Shown here in pieces: positions 59,888-64,000 of a DNA stretch of 64,000 bases. The notes below the pieces were generated by a model. That model did no database searches and was not told where the DNA came from. It saw only the letters and a program-made list of their open reading frames with translations. The translations under genes were made by a program, and so were the position numbers. The DNA is from Cristatella mucedo. Lineage: Eukaryota; Bryozoa; Phylactolaemata; Cristatellidae. Where the stretch lies: the NCBI GenBank assembly GCA_009760855.2, contig WPIO01000152.1, positions 847,501 to 911,500 of the forward strand, written 5' to 3'. Every line of letters starts with the position of its first letter. The stretch's first letter is position 1.

Positions 59888-61156
59888 CTATTTCCAGGAT
59901 TCCGGCTTAACGAGAACAGGCACAGGAACCGCTACTCTCTCGACGACAGGGTACGGCTGGGGGATTCGCTCCACGACTGGAACTGGTACATTAACCTCCC
60001 TGACGACGGGATATGGCACGTTGACTTCCCTGACCACAGGATACGGCACATTGACCTCTTTAATGACTGGGTACGGCTCCGGTATTCTCTTGATGACTGG
60101 AACAGGAATGCCCACGACTTCAGCCCTTCCTCTGGCTGCATTGTTGTTGTTGTTATTGTTGTTATTGTTACCGCCAGCATTATTGTTATTATTATTGTTG
60201 TTGTTGTTGCCTCCGGCATTGTTGTTGTTGTTATTGTTGTTGTTATTGGCTTTACCAAGTAATCTTTCGCCGTAACCGCGACCAGCAAAGCCGTTTCCTT
60301 CGCCGTAACCACCGGCGAGCAGTCTTCCGTACGCGAGTCCTTCACCGCGAGCCAGTCCTTCGCCGTAACCTCGTCCGAGAATTTCTCCGTAGCCCAGTCC
60401 TTCGCCGTAAGCACCGTAGCCTCCCAGATCTCCAAGCCCGAGGTTGCGTCCACCCAGCAATCCTCCTGCAAAAGCGAAGCGGTTCAATGGTAGCCCAAGT
60501 TTGAGCTTAGGCATATTAGGCGTCCCTCGTCCTCTAGGCAACAGTTCATAACAGTCCTGAATGCTCTGCCAGGTCGTGCGATTGATTCCTGCTGCAAGCC
60601 TGTTTACTCTCCGGAGTAGAGTAAAAGCCGCAACAGGCATACTGTCGCTACAGAGATGGAGGCGGCCGCATCGGAGGGCGTTTACATTTTTCGTTAGCGG
60701 TAGCGCATGCATCACTCGTAGCGAGGCGGTTATAGGCTTGACGAAGAAGCCGAGCTGGTTTGGTCCAGCGGTTTAGGTGCTCGCCCCGACCAAGGTCTGG
60801 CTGAGGTCGTGGGCTCGAGCCCCGAGAGGCACATGTGAAGCGCCTGTCTGGGGCACTATACAAGTGAATCCTATTTATTGTTTTATTTTAAGGTGCAAGC
60901 CGCAGTACTGCAGTTACATAGCCATCTTCGTAACTCTCTCTCCCGCCTGGGCTCTAGATCACGGTCATTCTCTCCTTCCTCTATCTCGCTCTCTCAGAAG
61001 CGTCTTCCCTCCGTCTCTCTCCCAGCTGCTCTCTGTATTCTTCTAGCGCTCGCTCGTTTGGTAACCTACAGTGCGGCTCCGTATAGAGATGCGCGCTTCC
61101 TTACCGTGAGCAGCCATGCAGCTGGCAAGCAGCAGAGCACACTTGATCGTCGCCAT
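59888..61156 (-). CDS. Copy C: secreted Gly/Tyr - poly-Asn - Pro/Val decapeptide protein (2 exons)
   Basis: Exon 1 is 61105-61156 and exon 2 is 59888-60465; donor CACG|GTAAGG, acceptor CTTTTGCAG|GAGG, phase 1. Product of 209 residues: signal peptide MATIKCALLLASCMAAHG; Gly/Tyr domain with GYGEGL, GRGYGE and GGYGEG units (about 18-90); three Asn blocks of 10 residues separated by AGG; ARGR linker; then a 78-residue domain of seven decapeptides ending LVKPESWK, stop TAG. The reading frame happens to stay open upstream of the acceptor, giving a longer unspliced frame of 275 codons, but the conserved exon 1 and acceptor in all three copies show the spliced form is correct. It is closest to copy B, on the opposite strand. 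Secretion is supported by the signal peptide; function is unknown. Confidence 0.88.
60466..61104 (-). other. Intron of copy C (639 nt) with a SINE1
   Basis: The 5' part is homologous to the copy B intron. The 3' part contains a plus-oriented SINE1 at 60754-60885, so this insertion came after the B/C duplication or was lost from B. Confidence 0.8.
60754..60885 (+). mobile_element. SINE1 copy in the copy C intron
   Basis: Best-preserved head: GCTGGTTTGGTCCAGCGG and GTCGTGGGCTCGAGCCCCG. The tail is shortened (GTGAAGCGCCTGTCTGGGGC lacks the GAGATTAAGTTCTC hairpin). Confidence 0.85.
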
Positions 61157-61185
61157 GTTGCTTTTAACTGCCTCCAGCATGCCAA

Positions 61186-61452
61186 TGCTCCTCGTATGCT
61201 CCGTAGCTTGCTTTATACTAGTCAGATGGGGCATGCCTCGGACGCATGTCGACTGAATGTCAAGAGGTCGCCAACGCGATGACGTGGGCAGGTCCCATTT
61301 GCCAGTCCTGAACTACTGCCAAGAGCATTCCATTGGAAACATGCTAGTTTGTGCTTGCTTGGCTACGCTTCTAGGCGTTGAGACGAGGTGCACGCAATCC
61401 TTTCATAACCCAAATTATTCTGGCTGACCAGCCTCCCGCATAATCACAGCTC
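61186..61452 (-). promoter_or_regulatory. Promoter of copy C, with upstream module shared with copy B
   Basis: TATAAAG starts at 61217 and a CATTGGC initiator has its A at 61186, 31 nt downstream; the ATG follows 30 nt later. Shared blocks with copy B: TTGACATTCA just upstream of TATA, TGTTTCCAATGGAATGCT (61324-61341 reversed), GTCTCAACGCC and AGCTGTGATTATGC (61439-61452 reversed), in the same order and at similar spacing. Confidence 0.7.
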
Positions 61453-61459
61453 CGGCCAA

Positions 61460-63410
61460 TGAGATCCAATTCAAGCCGCAGGAGTTCTTAGCAGCAGTAA
61501 TTTAGCCGCCGTAGGCTGACGCGTCAACCTCGCGTCAAGATTTCATATTCGCATGTCCTTCATGCTAATCTAACTTTCACAGGATTAGCAAATTATTTAA
61601 GGGTGAGAGGGAGCTTCTTAACAACAATTTCAATCGCGAAGAGCCGAATTATAGTACCCTAGAAGGTCACAAATGCTCGCCCATTTTCGTATTGTCCACA
61701 ACCTTGTACAGTTTATTGCAATACTTCTCTTGCGGTTAACTTCCTTTATCATATGAGTAGAGTTTACGCACGGCATAGGTACATTTTTATTACCGTTAAA
61801 CATTCGCTATAATACGAAAAACCCTGCACATGCACGATAATACGTAAAGCCGAAGACAGATCATTTACCAACTAAGTTAGAAATTTAACCGAAAGAGCTA
61901 GGAACTTGAAGTAACATTTCCTTAAAATAGTAACTTCCTGGATTCAGACTCTCTGAATTCGAAATCTCTATTTGTATGCAAATAAAAAATGATGCACTTC
62001 TCAAAGATCTACATTTAGAGAAGGGCCGTGAAAATACATAAAAGTATGTCGCCACAATTACCCAGATCTCATCGAGTAATTTACCGACGTCAACTTTTTG
62101 TCCCTCACGTGTTGCTTCTTCACACAATTGCTTAAGTGGAAATACATTGTTAAAGCTATGCTTCACATCACACGTTATTTTTACTATGGATGCTTAGTTT
62201 CGTCCATTAAAACTTCAAACCCTCAGGAGAAATGCTTTTCGCTTTGAATGTTGTTTAACCGCACGAACTTTGAAATTACATTAATGTTAATCGAAATAAT
62301 AAAGAAAAATGACAGCGCTCAAAGGTAAATCCACATTTTTTAGATGCTTTAATGGCTACGCAATGGCTGAAAAACAAGCAAATAAAAATATCGGGGATAT
62401 TAGCATGTATGACATCATCATACATAAATAGTGAGACCAAGTCCGACAGGGACAAAGAAAACAGTCATGAGCGTCACGGATCTTGTTTCCTTATTAAATG
62501 CCATCGCGTCTGGAAAACGATACCTAAAATAGGAGAGGTTTTTAATGCCTGCTTCTTTAATTAGTTATTCTGTCTGCGCGTCATTGATATCAAATTCACT
62601 TTGAGCCATTCGCGATGTGCATACAGTCTGGCAAACAGGGCCCAGAAATGATAAATGTTAAAAAGAGGGAAGGGAAATAACAGTGTTCATTCTATGATAC
62701 TAATTTTTGCATTTTTTATTACTACTCTGGATGTTTTCAATGTAAAAATATCTCCTTGAATTATTTCAATATGTACTGAACATTTTTCTTCTGATTTATT
62801 GTCAGCAAATTATAAAGAAGGATTAATGTTTGGAAGGTAGTGGATCAAAGAGGATTAATTTTCGTAAAGTAGTAGATCAAAAAGGATTAATTTTTGGAAT
62901 GTAGTAAACATATTTTCAGGTTAATTCTCTATGACTCTTTTTCGTATTAACTCTCGCCAACTTCTTTTGGACGGATAGACTAACCTAATAGAAGCGATTT
63001 AAACTGCAAATCGTCCAGCTTCTTAAGTATTAGTGTAACGATAATACTAGCAATATGTCATTATTACATTGTCGTAGGAAAAGTCAACTTCTTCCTAAGC
63101 TATTTTAGCTTGCCTAAAGGGAATCAATAATCATGAAGTATTCGCGTGGATGTTTCATACTTTGACAAGGATGCAAAAACGAACAAGTATCGTGCCAATG
63201 CAAGTACTCAACAACCAAAAATTATGCACTCTGAACCGTCGACAAGCAGCAATCAATCTGGTAATCAATACTCGCTGATTCATGCACTGACGGCAAGCTT
63301 GGCGAAAGCAAACAGGGACAGTAGATGTTTCACATGGTTGAAAGAAAAGCTGACTCAGACTGCTAGCTCTGTAGCCGAGTCTTAAATAAGGCAAGATCAC
63401 TAGAGGCAGA
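61460..63410. other. No gene recognised
   Basis: About 2 kb unassigned, AT-rich. An open frame at 63146-63385 (79 codons, Ser/Gln/Asn-rich) lacks an ATG start and clear splice sites. Confidence 0.45.
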
Positions 63411-63419
63411 GAGCATTAC

Positions 63420-63960
63420 TTGAATAGAGTTCAGATTCTGGTCGCATAGGATATGAAAACTAGATCTCCAAGTTTCGTCTGTTTAGGGCAAAGAATTGTG
63501 AGATAAGTAGACGCCAAGGAACGGAATTGCAAGAGTGCAGATTGATAGTAGGAAGGTCGTACAGGTAGGCTGATGCTTGCAAGTTAATAGACCTGTAAGC
63601 CAGATAGAGGATCTTGAAAGTGCTTAGATGCTTGACAGCAAGCCAGTAAATATCAGATAAAAACAGTGTCAAATCGATGACAAAACAAAGGAGCATCTGA
63701 GATATACATCAGTTGCAGACAAATAATGGCATAAGTTGGAAATCGTGAATAAAGAGAATTTTAGAAATTCAGACGCATTGTAAGTTTTCGAGAACTTATT
63801 TGGCTGCACTACACTCATAAAATGAGATCTTTCTTTTAGCCACATCTCTCAGCTGAAATAAGGCCAACTTGACTATGGAGAAAATATACTAACGCAATGA
63901 CAAGTCGTTTAAGAATCGCTCGCCCAGACTACTGGTTAATATCACAGAATTGATGCTAAA
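63420..63960 (-). mobile_element. L2-type LINE fragment (family 3-like), C-terminal region
   Basis: The minus strand reads SDIYWLAVKHLSTFKILYLA then YRSINLQASAYLYDL, matching the HWLPVKQRI ...FKVLSLTFRSL ...APAYLSEIL block of family 1, followed by a divergent C-terminus. Decayed. Confidence 0.65.
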
Positions 63961-64000
63961 TGAACAGGTCACGTGGGCAAGGTCTAAGAACTTTCTCCTG

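Noticed and set aside
59888-60715. Copy C as a single-exon gene of 275 codons
   Set aside because: The extra 5' part has no signal peptide and is not conserved. The spliced form with exon 1 at 61105-61156 matches A and B in exon length, phase and signal peptide.
60754-60830. A functional tRNA gene
   Set aside because: A- and B-box-like sequences are present, but the same unit recurs with a LINE-like tail; it is a SINE.
63146-63385. Ser/Gln-rich 79-codon frame as an exon
   Set aside because: No ATG start, no convincing acceptor or donor, no recognisable domain.

Overview
This is a stretch of animal (metazoan) nuclear DNA, almost certainly from an invertebrate. Evidence: GT-AG introns, TATA/initiator promoters, AATAAA-type poly(A) signals, one large CpG island, tRNA-derived SINEs, many L2/CR1-clade LINE copies and hAT/Tigger-like DNA transposons, with no operons or bacterial-type gene packing. 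I cannot name the phylum from sequence alone; the secreted Gly/Tyr-, Asn- and Pro/Val-rich proteins would fit a cuticle, shell, tube or adhesive matrix.

Host genes. The clearest are three members of one family of small secreted structural proteins, called here copy A (18059-19299, minus), copy B (39138-40538, plus) and copy C (59888-61156, minus), about 20 kb apart. Each has a 52-nt first exon coding for a short signal peptide, one phase-1 intron of about 640 nt, and a second exon coding in order for a Gly/Tyr 'GYGEGL' domain, poly-Asn blocks split by short Gly/Ala spacers, and a C-terminal domain of exactly seven decapeptides ending in ...P(E)(S/A)WK. All three have a TATA box 31 nt upstream of a CA initiator. 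B and C also share sequence upstream of the promoter and look like a recent inverted duplication. The other likely host gene is a CpG-island first exon on the minus strand (7965-9075), Ser/Ala-rich with a DSGIKS beta-TrCP-type degron; I do not recognise the protein.

Mobile DNA. Most of the rest that I can identify is transposon. LINE family 1 (L2-like, TTA-type 3' tail) has one nearly full-length but frameshifted copy at 28484-31990 and many fragments. LINE family 2 (L2-like, ATTAC-type 3' tail) has copies at 41.8-44.5 kb and 52.3-55.0 kb. LINE family 3 is seen only as decayed fragments. SINE1 carries a tRNA-like head and a 3' end like that of LINE family 1; SINE2 is a second tRNA-derived family. 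There is a decayed hAT transposase (DUF4371/ZMYM type) at 24.9-26.6 kb, a second hAT terminus at 41.3-41.8 kb, a Tigger/pogo-like element at 47.4-48.2 kb, and a 171-bp hAT MITE at 55909-56079 that closely resembles mammalian URR1-type elements.

The insertions are heavily nested: a 5'-inverted family-2 LINE lies inside a family-1 LINE next to a pure (CTA) tract of about 150 units; a family-2 copy lies antisense inside another family-2 copy; a SINE2 lies inside a family-1 LINE; and a compound insertion with two outward-facing LINE tails sits at 14.2-14.4 kb. The remaining stretches, including several of 1-3 kb, hold nothing I can support.
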